Counted from the stretch's first letter, positions 25,063 through 35,233 are shown. The stretch is DNA of 64,000 nt from Ilyomonas sp965199845 (GCA_965199845.1 CBDATZ010000005.1:1-64000), one strand, 5' to 3'. A program made the numbers and translations. The notes: generated by a model from the letters alone, not told the origin.

Positions 25063-25873
25063 GACTAACGTGAGTTGTTGGTTTAAAAATCAAAGATACT
25101 ATCACATATACAATAAACGCAACCGGAACAGCTAACCAGCCTGCTATAAAAGCAGTAATGATTGCAACAACAGCAACAATTATAAATGGAATAAATGTTT
25201 TTATAGTTGCGTTTTTAAACTTTAAAGCCAGCATAGGTAAATTAGAAACCATCAAATAACTTATGATGATAATAACAGCATACCAAAACCATTGATTGAG
25301 AAATAAGGAATAAACAATTGTGCTGTTTGTATAAAAATAAATCAGGGGAAAAGATGCCACCAACAAACCAGCTGCGGGTATCGGCACACCTTTGAAACCA
25401 TAACTTTGGGTTGTATCTATATTGAACCTTCCCAAGCGATACGCGCCTGCACAGGGAATAATAAAAGCGGGAAGCAGCCAGGCTGCATTTATATTCAATC
25501 CATCTGCCTGTTGCGAAAAACTGTAACGCAAAAACATATAAACGATAAAGCCTGGAGCAACACCAAAACTTACTACATCACTTAACGAATCTAATTGCGC
25601 GCCTAACGGCGATGTGGCTTTAAACAAACGTGCCACAAAACCATCGAGGAAATCTATGATGGCAGCGCAACCAATAAACACAGAAGCCCAATACAGTTGT
25701 TCGGGTAAAACAACTAAGCTGGTACCGGTTTCATCGGTTGTAAAAGTTAATCCGGGCTGCAGTATAGATACAATTGCCAAACAACCAAAAACCAGATTTA
25801 ATAACGTGAGAAGATTGGGGATGACAGACGACCGTCTATTGTCAACAGTCTTCACAGTTTGCAATTCGCTCAT
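25055..25873 (-). CDS. pssA: CDP-diacylglycerol-serine O-phosphatidyltransferase
   Basis: The 272-residue membrane enzyme has the CDP-alcohol phosphatidyltransferase motif, here DGFVARLFKATSPLGAQLDS followed by LSD, holding the metal-binding Asp residues. About eight membrane segments are visible (for example LLTLLNLVFGCLAIVSIL, TFIPFIIVAVVAIITAFI). It makes phosphatidylserine, the precursor of phosphatidylethanolamine. It overlaps purS at its 3' end and the four-helix-bundle gene at its 5' end by 4 bp (ATGA). Confidence 0.92.
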   Translation of the reverse strand: MSELQTVKTVDNRRSSVIPNLLTLLNLVFGCLAIVSILQPGLTFTTDETGTSLVVLPEQLYWASVFIGCAAIIDFLDGFVARLFKATSPLGAQLDSLSDVVSFGVAPGFIVYMFLRYSFSQQADGLNINAAWLLPAFIIPCAGAYRLGRFNIDTTQSYGFKGVPIPAAGLLVASFPLIYFYTNSTIVYSLFLNQWFWYAVIIIISYLMVSNLPMLALKFKNATIKTFIPFIIVAVVAIITAFIAGWLAVPVAFIVYVIVSLIFKPTTHVSHV

Positions 25874-26226
25874 TCGTGTAAAGATTTTATTAAAGCCTGT
25901 ATCATTATAATTAATTTTTCGTATTTCTCACACTTATCTGCAAACATTGCTTCCGTAATATAACCTCTTTGTCTGGCAAGATAAAGACAGGCAATGACTT
26001 CTGAACCGGAACAGTTCTCCATTATTAAAAATCTTCGGAATTCTGCATGTGTATGAAGTGTTGAACCTTCTGTTATATTCAATAACACAGAATCGGCTGC
26101 GCGTTTTATCTGTGATGTCAAAATGAACAATTCGTCTTTTAGAAATGTCTTCACCATCTCAGAAATATCACCTGATAAATTCAATGCATTCTTCCAAATT
26201 TTTAAATTTTCAAACTTAAACGACAT
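25870..26226 (-). CDS. Four-helix bundle protein (S23/IVS family)
   Basis: The 118-residue helical protein has the S23/IVS pattern: FKFENLKIWKNALNLSGDI, LTSQIKRAADSVLLNITEG, EFRRFLIMENCSGSEVIACL. Relatives are encoded in 23S rRNA intervening sequences or dispersed in Bacteroidota genomes, often with diversity-generating retroelements; none is seen here. Function unknown. It is coupled to pssA by an ATGA overlap. Confidence 0.88.
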   Translation of the reverse strand: MSFKFENLKIWKNALNLSGDISEMVKTFLKDELFILTSQIKRAADSVLLNITEGSTLHTHAEFRRFLIMENCSGSEVIACLYLARQRGYITEAMFADKCEKYEKLIIMIQALIKSLHE

Positions 26227-26272
26227 TTTTATAATCAGACTTTACGGTTGACTATAGCCTGTTGACCGTTGA

Positions 26273-27562
26273 CTATTTATTCATTAACGCTTCAATTTCA
26301 TCAACTGTAATCGGCATGTTTTTCATCAGGTCAATATTGCCATCTTCTGTTATCCAAATGTTGTTTTCGATGCGGATTCCCATCTGTTCTTCTTCAATAT
26401 AAATGCCCGGCTCAACGGTAAGCAACATGCCAGGTTGCAAAGGAATGGCTTTGCTTCCCAAATCGTGTACATCAATTCCTAAATGATGCGAAATGCCATG
26501 ATATAAATACTTGCGGTAAGCGCGGTTGTTCTTGTCTTCTTTCGTTACATCTTCTTCGGTAAGCAAACCAATCTTTATAAAAACCTGCGTCGCTTCATCG
26601 CCAACTTTTTGTTCATATTCATTAAGCGTAATGCCAGGCTTCAACAAAGTTTTGCAGTAATTGTGAAGATGCAAGCAAGCATTGTACACTTCTTTTTGTC
26701 GTTCGGTAAACTTACCGCTGACCGGAATTGTTCGGGTTAAATCAGCCGCATAACCGCCGTACAAAGCACCAAAATCCATTAAGATTAATTCGCCGTCTTT
26801 ACATTCCTTATTATTAAAAACATAATGTAATGTTCTGGCTCTGTCACCACCGGCAATAATGCTGCTGTAAGCTTCGCGGCTGGCGCGGTTGCGAAGAAAT
26901 TCATGTACAATTTCGGCTTCAATTTCATACTCCATAACGCCGGGTTTTACAAATTCTAATACGCGGCGAAATGCTTTTTCTGTTATATCAATCGCTTGCT
27001 GCGTAACCGCAACTTCTTCGCCCGATTTGATTTGACGAAGCTTTTTTAAGATGCGCGCGCTGCGTTCATAATTGTGTAACGGATATTGTTCTTTTATCTC
27101 ATCAATATAACGATAATCGCGGGTTTTATAGAACGAACCTTTCCTGTCGTTTTCGTTTGAGTTTAAATAAATTGTTTCGGCTGTGTGCATCCAGAGTTGT
27201 AATAATGCAGGCAAACTATCTAACCACACAATGGTTTCAAAACCTGATATTTCTTTGGCTTCTTCGGCGCGAAGACGTTTGCCATCCCATTTTTCTTTCA
27301 ATTCATTCGGACGAACCAAAACCAATACTTCTTTATGTTTTGTATCCGGATTATCGGGATATAAAATCACCATTGTATCTTCCTGGTCAATGCCTGAAAT
27401 CCAATACAGATCGCTGTTTTGCGTAAATTTATACAACGCATCACCGTTCATCGGCATTTCATCATTGCTGTTGAAAATGGCAATGCTGTCAGGCTTCATT
27501 TCCTGTATAAAACGCTTCCTGTTTTGTGTAAACAACGTGTTGTTGATTGGCAAATGTTTCAT
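26273..27562 (-). CDS. pepP: Xaa-Pro aminopeptidase (aminopeptidase P, M24B)
   Basis: The 429-residue protein has an AMP_N domain (IAIFNSNDEMPMNGDALYKF, YWISGIDQEDTMVI) and a pita-bread M24 metallopeptidase domain with all five metal ligands: Asp in ILMDFGALY, Asp in YAADLTRTI, His in HGISHHLGIDVHD, Glu in LLTVEPGIYIEE and Glu in MGIRIENNIW. It removes N-terminal residues preceding proline, in the cytoplasm. Monocistronic by spacing. Confidence 0.94.
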   Translation of the reverse strand: MKHLPINNTLFTQNRKRFIQEMKPDSIAIFNSNDEMPMNGDALYKFTQNSDLYWISGIDQEDTMVILYPDNPDTKHKEVLVLVRPNELKEKWDGKRLRAEEAKEISGFETIVWLDSLPALLQLWMHTAETIYLNSNENDRKGSFYKTRDYRYIDEIKEQYPLHNYERSARILKKLRQIKSGEEVAVTQQAIDITEKAFRRVLEFVKPGVMEYEIEAEIVHEFLRNRASREAYSSIIAGGDRARTLHYVFNNKECKDGELILMDFGALYGGYAADLTRTIPVSGKFTERQKEVYNACLHLHNYCKTLLKPGITLNEYEQKVGDEATQVFIKIGLLTEEDVTKEDKNNRAYRKYLYHGISHHLGIDVHDLGSKAIPLQPGMLLTVEPGIYIEEEQMGIRIENNIWITEDGNIDLMKNMPITVDEIEALMNK

Positions 27563-27853
27563 GTCGCAAAGATGTGGAGAAAATAGTTTGAGTGATTTAT
27601 AATTTGGTTTCTTTTATAAAATCGGTGTGAGAGATTTAGCAAGTGAATCATATTAATTTGTTAGTTTCAAAGTAAAGATTTCGGTTATCATTGTATGGAA
27701 AATGTTCGATATTTTCATTTAGCAAATTGAATAGTCTGAAAATAAAGCATTCCATTTCGACACCGAAAATTTTGATTTCATAAATTTATTTTGGTTTATC
27801 ATTTACAATTATTTCAAAATCGGTATATCAAAAGGTAGTTACTTTGCAACATT
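27563..27853. other. AT-rich divergent spacer
   Basis: About 290 bp between the divergent pepP and the small membrane-protein gene. No gene is visible; the strings are AT-rich without a convincing promoter pair. Confidence 0.4.
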
Positions 27854-28207
27854 GTGGCAATAATTTCAAGCGTATCTTCTGTTGTTCGTAAACTGATCGG
27901 AGTGTTCCTGATTGGTTTGTTTGCGTTCAGCATTACGCCGGTTATTTTATTGCACGAGATCGTTGCCAATCATAAAGATGTTTCGTATAACAATCCTTTA
28001 TGCAAAGGCGACCAGGTTTCAAAAGCCGGTATCAATTGTCATTATATTTCATTTGTTGCTGAAGCGCAATTCTTACAGTCATTTACACATTTTGTAATTG
28101 CTTCGCCTCAATTCTTATCGCTTTCGCGAACTGTTTTTTATACAGAAGATTTTTATTCACAACATCATTTCTTTGCCGAACTCCGCGGCCCGCCTTGTTT
28201 CGCATAA
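27854..28207 (+). CDS. Small membrane protein of unknown function, upstream of a TonB receptor
   Basis: The 117-residue product (GTG start) has one N-terminal membrane or signal segment (LIGVFLIGLFAFSITPVIL), a CKGD...GINCHY pair of cysteines and a C-terminal LRGPPCFA tail. Short proteins with such a tail often precede TonB-dependent metal receptors in Bacteroidota. It probably shares a transcript with the receptor 117 bp downstream. No domain is recognised. The GTG could be wrong, but no in-frame ATG is close. Confidence 0.6.
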   Translation: MAIISSVSSVVRKLIGVFLIGLFAFSITPVILLHEIVANHKDVSYNNPLCKGDQVSKAGINCHYISFVAEAQFLQSFTHFVIASPQFLSLSRTVFYTEDFYSQHHFFAELRGPPCFA

Positions 28208-28324
28208 CTTCTTATTTCTTGTTCTTATTGCTTTGCAATAAGATATTCAGCTTGCCTGCTTACCAATTATTTCATTTATTCGATGCTTTCAATAGCGTCC
28301 TGAATATTAAATTGTAAATCAATC

Positions 28325-30772
28325 ATGTCTTTTAAATATACTGCGTTACTTGGCGTTAGTTTGGTTTTTTGTTTTCAATTATTTGCGCAGCGAACGTTAA
28401 CCGGAAAAGTAACCGATAATCAAACCGGGCAACCATTAGATGCGGCTACTGTTTATATTAACGATTTAAAGCTCGGCACCGTTACCGATTCTACCGGCAA
28501 TTATCATTTTTCTAATTTGCCTTCGGGAAGTTATGTTGTAGAAGCCCGCTCAATAGGTTATAAATCGCTTACGCATACCATTCGTTTTCTGTCGTCTGCC
28601 AATCAGGATTTTGCCTTGCCTGAGAACGTAGTGGAAGAAAGCGAAGTGGTAGTTACCGGGTTGTCAAAAGCTGCACAAAGTAAACGCAGTTCTATCCCGA
28701 TTGTATCAATTAATCACGCAACGCTTACTTCAAATATCAGTAACAACATCATAGATGCTATCACCAAAGTGCCGGGTATTACGGCTGTTACAACGGGGCC
28801 GAATATTTCAAAACCATATATACGTGGTTTGGGTTTTAACCGCATTCTTACTTTGTATGATGGTGTGCGGCAGGAAGGTCAGCAATGGGGCGATGAGCAT
28901 GGCATTGAAGTAGATCAATACAGCATTGACAGGGTAGAAGTGGTGAAAGGCCCGGCCAGTTTGAGTTACGGCTCCGATGCGTTGGCCGGTGTTGTAAATC
29001 TCATTCCTACACAACCGGCGCCGGAAGGAAAAATAATAGGCGATGTTACAACTGAATATCACACCAACAATGGTCAGTTTGGCGGAACAGCCATGCTTAG
29101 CGGCACCAAAAACGGCTGGGAATGGTTGGGCAGATTGTCTGATAAAGAAGCCACGAATTATCAAAATAAAACCGATGGTCGCGTGTACGGAACTTCGTTT
29201 AAAGAAAGAGATGTTACGGCGTATTTAGGAAAACATGGAAGCTGGGGATATTCGCACCTTAGTTTTTCTATGTTTGATGACAGGCAGAAAATACCAGATG
29301 GCAGCCGCGATTCATTGACCGGACAATTTACAAAACAAATAACGGAAGAAGATGATTTTCGCCCGGTAGTTTCGCCCGGCGAACTGAAGTCGTATGATAT
29401 AACCGGTACGTATCAGCGGGTTCAAAACTACCGGTTGTTTAGCAACAACAGCTTTACAATTGGCGGAAGTCGTTTGGCGGTAAACCTGGCTTATCAAAAT
29501 AATCACAGGCGCGAATTTTCTCATCCTGAAGAGCTTTCTATTCCCGGTTTGAACTTAGCATTGAATACATACAACTACGATGTAAAGTATTATTTTCCTG
29601 AAGACAAAGGCTGGAATGTTTCGCTGGGCGTAAACGGAATGTATCAAAACAACAATGTAACAAACGGAACCGAATTTATCATTCCTTCCTATCACCAGTT
29701 TGATATTGGTCCGTTTATTTATGCCAAGAAAACGATTGATAAATGGGATATATCAGGCGGTATCCGATATGATACGCGTTCTTTTAGCAACGATGCTTTA
29801 TATACTACTATTGATCCGGCAACAGGTTTTGATATGGCCGTAAAAGGACCCATAACAGGTTTGGTAAACAATCCGTTTTCTGCTTATCACCATGTGTATT
29901 CCGGTGCGTCGGGGAGCCTCGGAGCTACCTATAACATAACTGATAAAATTACCTTCAAAGCCAATATAGCACGTGGTTTCAGGGCGCCAAACATTTCTGA
30001 AATTTCTGCTAACGGCGTGCACCCGGGAACCAATATTTACCAGATTGGCAATAAGAATTTTAAATCCGAATTCAGTTTGCAGGAAGACATTGGTTTTATA
30101 TATTCATCGAAGTTTGTTGTGGTTAATCTTAGTTTGTTCAACAACAATATCAGCAACTATATTTTCAACCAGAGAGTGGTTACAGCAAGTGGTGCCGATT
30201 CAGTAATTGTTGACGGCAATCAAACTTTTCAATTTCAGCAAGGTAAAGCGCAGTTATATGGTGGTGAAATGAATGTTGATTTTCATATCATCAAACAACT
30301 GCATTTCGAGAATAGTTTGTCTGCCGTATATGGCGCAAACAAAGCGACCGGTGATATTAAAATCGGTGATAGTTCTAAATATCTGCCGCTGATTCCGCCG
30401 TTTCATGGCGTGTCTGAATTGCGTTATGATTTCGCTTCCAAAGAACATCATATTGTAAATGGATTTGTGAAAGCGCAGCTTGTTTATTGCGCAACGCAAA
30501 ACCGTGTTTATCTTACTGATAATACCGAAACAGCAACCGCAGGTTATGCGCTGTTTAATGCTGGTGCAGGTTGTGGTTTTACCAACAAGCGGGGCAAAAC
30601 CATGTTTAATATTTATGTGATGGCAGACAATATTTTCAATACGTCTTATTACGATCATTTAAGTCGCCTGAAATATTTTATGTCCGATTATAATTCCACA
30701 TTAGGCATTCATAATATGGGTAGAAATATTAGTTTTAAACTCGACGTTCCGCTTTCGTTTAGTATGAAATAG
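28325..30772 (+). CDS. TonB-dependent outer-membrane receptor
   Basis: The 815-residue receptor has a signal peptide (TALLGVSLVFCFQLFAQ), then a carboxypeptidase-regulatory-like domain (LTGKVTDNQTGQPLDAATVY), a TonB box region (EESEVVVTG), a plug (ITKVPGITAVTTGPNISKPY, IRGLGFNRILTLYDGV, VEVVKGPASLSYGSDALAGV) and a 22-strand barrel ending in FKLDVPLSFSMK. The plug's RGLGFNR..YDGVRQEGQQWGDEHG stretch resembles metal (zinc or copper) and heme receptors rather than SusC; no SusD partner follows. Likely substrate: a metal or metal complex, by inference. Confidence 0.92.
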   Translation: MSFKYTALLGVSLVFCFQLFAQRTLTGKVTDNQTGQPLDAATVYINDLKLGTVTDSTGNYHFSNLPSGSYVVEARSIGYKSLTHTIRFLSSANQDFALPENVVEESEVVVTGLSKAAQSKRSSIPIVSINHATLTSNISNNIIDAITKVPGITAVTTGPNISKPYIRGLGFNRILTLYDGVRQEGQQWGDEHGIEVDQYSIDRVEVVKGPASLSYGSDALAGVVNLIPTQPAPEGKIIGDVTTEYHTNNGQFGGTAMLSGTKNGWEWLGRLSDKEATNYQNKTDGRVYGTSFKERDVTAYLGKHGSWGYSHLSFSMFDDRQKIPDGSRDSLTGQFTKQITEEDDFRPVVSPGELKSYDITGTYQRVQNYRLFSNNSFTIGGSRLAVNLAYQNNHRREFSHPEELSIPGLNLALNTYNYDVKYYFPEDKGWNVSLGVNGMYQNNNVTNGTEFIIPSYHQFDIGPFIYAKKTIDKWDISGGIRYDTRSFSNDALYTTIDPATGFDMAVKGPITGLVNNPFSAYHHVYSGASGSLGATYNITDKITFKANIARGFRAPNISEISANGVHPGTNIYQIGNKNFKSEFSLQEDIGFIYSSKFVVVNLSLFNNNISNYIFNQRVVTASGADSVIVDGNQTFQFQQGKAQLYGGEMNVDFHIIKQLHFENSLSAVYGANKATGDIKIGDSSKYLPLIPPFHGVSELRYDFASKEHHIVNGFVKAQLVYCATQNRVYLTDNTETATAGYALFNAGAGCGFTNKRGKTMFNIYVMADNIFNTSYYDHLSRLKYFMSDYNSTLGIHNMGRNISFKLDVPLSFSMK

Positions 30773-30797
30773 TTTGTTTTGAACTATAATTTATTTG

Positions 30798-30995
30798 AAC
30801 CACAAAGACAGTAAGTGAAAAAGCTTCACGAAGATTTGTTATTCATAAAAATTTCATTTTATAATCATACTAATACTAACAATATTTTCTATTATTGGTA
30901 TGAAGAAACAATGTTTTTATTATGAGTAAATATCATGCTATAAAGCATTAAAAATGAATCTTCGCGAAGCTTCTTCTTTTACTGTCTTTCTGGTT
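30798..30995. repeat. 39-bp inverted repeat between convergent genes
   Basis: The arm at 30798-30836 (AACCACAAAGACAGTAAG...) is inverted at 30957-30995 with about five mismatches in 39 bp. The spacer is AT-rich. Its position between two convergent genes suits a bidirectional transcription stop. The AACCACAAAGACA and CTTCGCGAAG words are widespread in Bacteroidota spacers. Confidence 0.7.
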
Positions 30996-31002
30996 AACAA
31001 AA

Positions 31003-31956
31003 TTATTTTACCGGCTCACTTTTACCATTTAAAGGTTGCCCGTTCATCTTCAATAATCCCATCAATTGCTGCATTGTCTTTTGCATACCATCTGTGCTGC
31101 CATCTAAGAAGATAACATTTCCTCTTCCATACTCAGCAAAGTTTTTTACAGCTTCCGTCCACATACTAAATAAAATCACATTGGTATCAAGATTTGCCTG
31201 CTTCATTTCTTCCGCTGCATGGCTCATACCACGCGCCACTTCTTCTCTGAATAAAGCCACACCCTGACCGCGCAAACGCGCTGCTTCACGCTCGGCTTCG
31301 GCTGCAATTTTTATCGCGTTACCTTCTGCTTCGGCGCCTTTTGTTTTTGTGATTAATAAGGCTTGTCCTTCGTTTTCTGCAGCGGCTTTTAAGTTGTTGC
31401 TGGCAACTACGCGACTCATACTTTCCATTACCTGTTTATCAAACGTAATATCGTTGATTTGAAGGTCTTGTAAATGATAGCCCCACTCTTCTAAAGAATG
31501 GTCAATCTGGTCTTTTACATACTCTACAATTTCTCTTCGTAACAAAAGAATTTCAGCTTGTCTTTTGGTAGCTACAAATGCGCGGATAGAACCTTCGACC
31601 GTACGAATTAAAGCCTGCATTAAATCTTTTTCAGAGATAAATTTAAAAGCGACTTTAATGATTGTTGCTTCATTCTGATCTATCACAGAATATAACAACA
31701 TACTTTTAAAATATACATTCGCCTGGTCAACGGTTACAGCCTGAAACTCCAGTTCAACAGACCGGTTTTGTATGCTGATGCGGCGATAGATTTGTTCAAA
31801 AATCGGTATCTTAAAATTTAACCCGGGACGAAGTATGCGGCGATATTTTCCAAAGAGAGTAACAACCGAAATGGTTCCTTGTTGAACGGTAACTAAACCG
31901 CTGAATATGATAAACAATAGGATGAGTAACCACCAATAATCTCTAAAAAAATCCAT
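31003..31956 (-). CDS. SPFH/Band 7 membrane protein
   Basis: The 317-residue protein has one N-terminal membrane helix (YWWLLILLFIIFSGLVTV), an SPFH domain (GTISVVTLFGKYRRILRPGL, NRSVELEFQAVTVDQANVYF) and a C-terminal Ala/Glu-rich coiled coil (AEAEGNAIKIAAEAEREAAR) typical of the QmcA/stomatin group. Such proteins oligomerise in membrane microdomains and modulate proteases or transporters. No NfeD partner gene is adjacent. Confidence 0.88.
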   Translation of the reverse strand: MDFFRDYWWLLILLFIIFSGLVTVQQGTISVVTLFGKYRRILRPGLNFKIPIFEQIYRRISIQNRSVELEFQAVTVDQANVYFKSMLLYSVIDQNEATIIKVAFKFISEKDLMQALIRTVEGSIRAFVATKRQAEILLLRREIVEYVKDQIDHSLEEWGYHLQDLQINDITFDKQVMESMSRVVASNNLKAAAENEGQALLITKTKGAEAEGNAIKIAAEAEREAARLRGQGVALFREEVARGMSHAAEEMKQANLDTNVILFSMWTEAVKNFAEYGRGNVIFLDGSTDGMQKTMQQLMGLLKMNGQPLNGKSEPVK

Positions 31957-32105
31957 AGTTGAAATTTTTAGGAAAGGTACTGAAAGAAAAATGAGATTGT
32001 TGTTATAAATGATAGTTGAATAAAGAAGGCTGTGGATGAAATCAATCTACAAATAAAGAAAAAAGAATGACTTACTCTTTTACATTACGATGTACAAGTG
32101 CTGGT

Positions 32106-33197
32106 TTAATAACCAATAATTGTTTTCAGTTTTCCCCAAAGTTCATTATCAAAATCAGAGACAGCCAATTGAAAACCACCGGCTGAATTTCCCATCCGAA
32201 TTACCACCAATTGCTGCGATGGAACTACATATATTTTCTGGTCGTTTTTGCCAAGTGCAGCATATAAATCTGCGGGAGCATTAGGTATAACAAAACCGGG
32301 AAGAACCAATTGCGAAGTTGGAACCATATAACTGGTTTTGCCGTTGAGCCACGTTAAATAACCATAACTCAGATTGTATTGTTGCGACGTATTGATTTGA
32401 TCCGTAAAGTAAGTCACATCGCTCAATATGGAAGTTGTATTCCATTTTCCTTTATTCAGCATTAGCAAACCAAATCTCGCCATACTGCGGGCGTTGCTGT
32501 AATAAACATTATCTTCCTGCGTTTGCAACCATAAGCCGTTCATTCCGATTTTATCTCTTATTTTTTTCTGGAAATAAGTGTTGTAAGGTAAGCTGGTGGC
32601 GGTTTCTACCACTTTATCAAGCAATGTATAGGCGGCATTGTGATAAGCCCAGCGTGTGCCGGCATCAGCTTTATAAACTAAACAATCCGGTGATGTACAA
32701 TCCGCATCGGCTACGCCATCGTCTAAGCCGGATGTCATTGTCAATTGATTTTTTACAGTAACCAAGTTCTCTTTATCCAAAGGTTCCGATGTCCAGCCGG
32801 TTCCCAAATATTGCGAGCTGCGGTTATCAATATTTATAAAACCTTCCTGCTGCGCAATGCCTACTAAAAAAGCTGTCATTGTTTTGCCGGCCGATGCCCA
32901 GTACCAAAGACTGTCTGCCGTAAAAGTTCCGAAATATTTTTCCGATACTATTTTTCCTGATTTTAATATGATGAATGCTTTTGTGTCTTTGCTTTCTAAA
33001 TATGAGTACAGATTATTGAGGTTTGTTTCATTCCATCCCAGCGTAGAAGGTGAAGTTGTCTGCCAGTCGCTGCTGCCAACAGGCGGAAAATACAAACTGT
33101 CTGCCGTTGCCGGATTTTATTGTGGCAAACTATCTTTTTGACAAGAGAAAAAAAGATTAATAAAGACAAGTAAAATGAATGAGATAAGTTTTGGCAT
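32106..33197 (-). pseudogene. Serine hydrolase (beta-lactamase-like) lipoprotein with in-frame stop
   Basis: The hydrolase domain is intact: SAGKT (Ser-x-x-Lys), YHNAAY (Tyr-x-Asn) and a family-typical C-terminal part. The natural start is the ATG at 33197, giving a lipoprotein signal MPKLISFILLVFINLFFSC with lipobox Cys19. Codon 27 is TAA (33117-33119), and the same frame then continues NPATADSLYFPPVGSSDW into the enzyme. A TTG at 33095 would give an unexported enzyme without its signal. Most likely an inactivated gene or a base error. It lies 40 bp behind the endonuclease V gene on the same strand. Confidence 0.75.
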
Positions 33198-33237
33198 ATT
33201 TGGTTGCGATGCAATTGCTTCGTATCACAAAACGGTG

Positions 33238-33915
33238 TTATTTAATACTTGTTGCATTCACCCGCAATTCATTTACAAAATTATGCGCCATCCGTGTTGG
33301 TTCGGGTATGCGATATTTTCTCACGCATTGTTTTATGATGTCTAAACTTTGCTCCATCGAAATTAAATTACCCGGAGAAACAAAAACGGGCTTTACATTT
33401 TTCTTTGTCCGCAACACTTTTCCAATCAATTCATTCTTCGAAAATAAATCTGTAACAGAACCCGCTTCTATTGCAGGTTCATTATATTTTCCGGTTAATA
33501 AACTCTTGGCGCAACCTAATGTTGGTGTTTGCATTACCACGCCAAAATGCGCTGCAATTCCCATTCTGCGCGGATGCGCAATACCATGACCATCCAACAC
33601 CAAAACATCAGGTTTTGTCTTTAGATTTTCCCACGCTTTTGATAATGCCGGAACTTCACGAAACGCAAGCAAGCCGGGCACATAAGGAAAGGCTGTTTCA
33701 TCAGTTATGCCAGATGTTTCGATAACTTGTAAAGATGGAAACTGCATCAATACAATGCCTGCATAAACTGTTGTAGAATATTTATTAAAAGAAATATCAG
33801 CACCCGCAATCGTTGTTATCTCTTTTGTCAATTGTTGAATTTGCAGTTGCTGGCGCAATTGGGTTTGTAATTCTATCGCTTGCTGCGGTGTAATATTTTC
33901 GTAATTGATAATCAT
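33238..33915 (-). CDS. nfi: Endonuclease V
   Basis: The 225-residue repair enzyme carries the family motifs IAGADISF (first metal Asp), FPYVPGLLAFRE (wedge PYxPG), VLVLDGHGIAHPRRMGIAAH (second Asp and strand-separating segment) and LGCAKS. It cuts the second phosphodiester bond 3' to deoxyinosine. It probably shares a transcript with the downstream serine-hydrolase pseudogene. Confidence 0.95.
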   Translation of the reverse strand: MIINYENITPQQAIELQTQLRQQLQIQQLTKEITTIAGADISFNKYSTTVYAGIVLMQFPSLQVIETSGITDETAFPYVPGLLAFREVPALSKAWENLKTKPDVLVLDGHGIAHPRRMGIAAHFGVVMQTPTLGCAKSLLTGKYNEPAIEAGSVTDLFSKNELIGKVLRTKKNVKPVFVSPGNLISMEQSLDIIKQCVRKYRIPEPTRMAHNFVNELRVNATSIK

Positions 33916-34203
33916 ATTGAAAGTATGTGATTGAACAAAACAATACGCGTTCCGAAAATGAATAAAAGACTGTAAGAAAAATCAAATGGAAATCAAATAA
34001 GAAAGAAGTAAATGGTAATTTATTTCGTACCTAAAAATTTGCTGCACGTAGTTTACTTTTTGTTCCGGATGTATAAATGTGATTCTTTTTTTCACTTACA
34101 AGAAAAACAAAATTTTGATTGCAACGAGGCTCAATCAGACGCCGTAACAGAAAAATAAATTCTAACATCAATCTATGATAGAGTACAAATTTATTAACAC
34201 GAA
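33916..34203. other. AT-rich intergenic region
   Basis: About 290 bp upstream of the endonuclease V gene and downstream of the OmpA terminator. No gene or clear regulatory motif visible. Confidence 0.4.
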
Positions 34204-34231
34204 AAAGTCCCTGGTAATTACCAGGGACTTT
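34204..34231 (-). terminator. Terminator after the OmpA-family gene
   Basis: A 28-nt perfect palindrome (half AAAGTCCCTGGTAA) lies 18 bp past the stop, followed on the minus strand by TTTC. Confidence 0.85.
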
Positions 34232-34249
34232 GATTTATAAAGAGAAATA

Positions 34250-35074
34250 TTATTGTTGCAATAACTGGTACAACTCATCCAGCTTTGGTGATAAAATGAT
34301 TTCTGTGCGGCGATTTTTTGCACGTCCATCAGCAGTTGAATTGGTATCAACCGGATCGAAAGAACTATGTCCGGAAGCAATCACTCTCGCCGGCGCAACC
34401 TGATAATCGTTTACCAATACACGAACAATAGATGTCGCACGAGCTGTACTCAGCGCCCAGTTATCTTCGTATTTGCCACGAATCGGTATAGAATCGGTAT
34501 GACCTTCGATGTTTACGCTGATATCAGGATTTACATTTAAAACCTGCGCTAAAGTTGCCAGTGCCTGCTTGCCTTTTGGATTCACAACGGCACTTCCCGA
34601 AGGAAATAATAAGCTTTCCTGCAAACTCACATACACGCGACCATTCTTTTGCGTAACCGTTAATTCGTTAGAATTAAAGCCGCCTAACGCATCAGCCATC
34701 TTTTTTCTAAGCTCTTCGCTTTTTGCTTTTTGCTGATCTAAAATTGCCTGTAATTGTTGCAGTCTTTTTTGCTGATCAGCAAGCTGACCCTGACTTTGCT
34801 GTAATAAATTTCCTTTACTGGCAGCATCGCTCGATACAGCTTTTAACTGGTTTTGTATATCAGTATTGCTTCTTTGTAAAGTAGCTATTTGTGCCTGCAA
34901 TCCGTTTACTGTTTTATTCAATTCGTTTACTTCGTTTGCCAGCCGCGAACTATCGGCTTTTGAGTAACGCAACGCGAGTTGAGAATCTTTATATTTTTTT
35001 GTGGCAACGCAACTGCTTAAAAAGAAAATGGCAAGAATGCAAAGGGAAGTAACATGAAACGATAGTTTACGCAT
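34250..35074 (-). CDS. OmpA-family peptidoglycan-binding lipoprotein
   Basis: The 274-residue protein has a lipoprotein signal (LCILAIFFLSSC, lipid on the Cys), a long coiled coil (residues about 40-125: LANEVNELNKTVNGLQAQIA, QQKRLQQLQAILDQQKAKSE) and a C-terminal OmpA domain with NIEGHTDSIPIRGKY, LSTARATSIVRVLV and RAKNRRTEIIL, which binds peptidoglycan. It likely tethers the outer membrane to the wall. Monocistronic. Confidence 0.92.
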   Translation of the reverse strand: MRKLSFHVTSLCILAIFFLSSCVATKKYKDSQLALRYSKADSSRLANEVNELNKTVNGLQAQIATLQRSNTDIQNQLKAVSSDAASKGNLLQQSQGQLADQQKRLQQLQAILDQQKAKSEELRKKMADALGGFNSNELTVTQKNGRVYVSLQESLLFPSGSAVVNPKGKQALATLAQVLNVNPDISVNIEGHTDSIPIRGKYEDNWALSTARATSIVRVLVNDYQVAPARVIASGHSSFDPVDTNSTADGRAKNRRTEIILSPKLDELYQLLQQ

Positions 35075-35233
35075 GTTGTTGGTTTTAACTTTTTAAATGA
35101 ATGATTTGTATTAAAATATAGCGAGTTCTTTGTTTAAATGGGTTTTATATATGCTGTATTTTAATTAATTAAATAATGACACCAATGAACAACATAAATG
35201 CCAAACTGCTTTTTTTATCGTATTGTGAAAAAC

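Noticed and set aside
28325..30772. SusC-type glycan receptor
   Set aside because: At 815 residues it is shorter than usual for SusC, and no susD gene follows.
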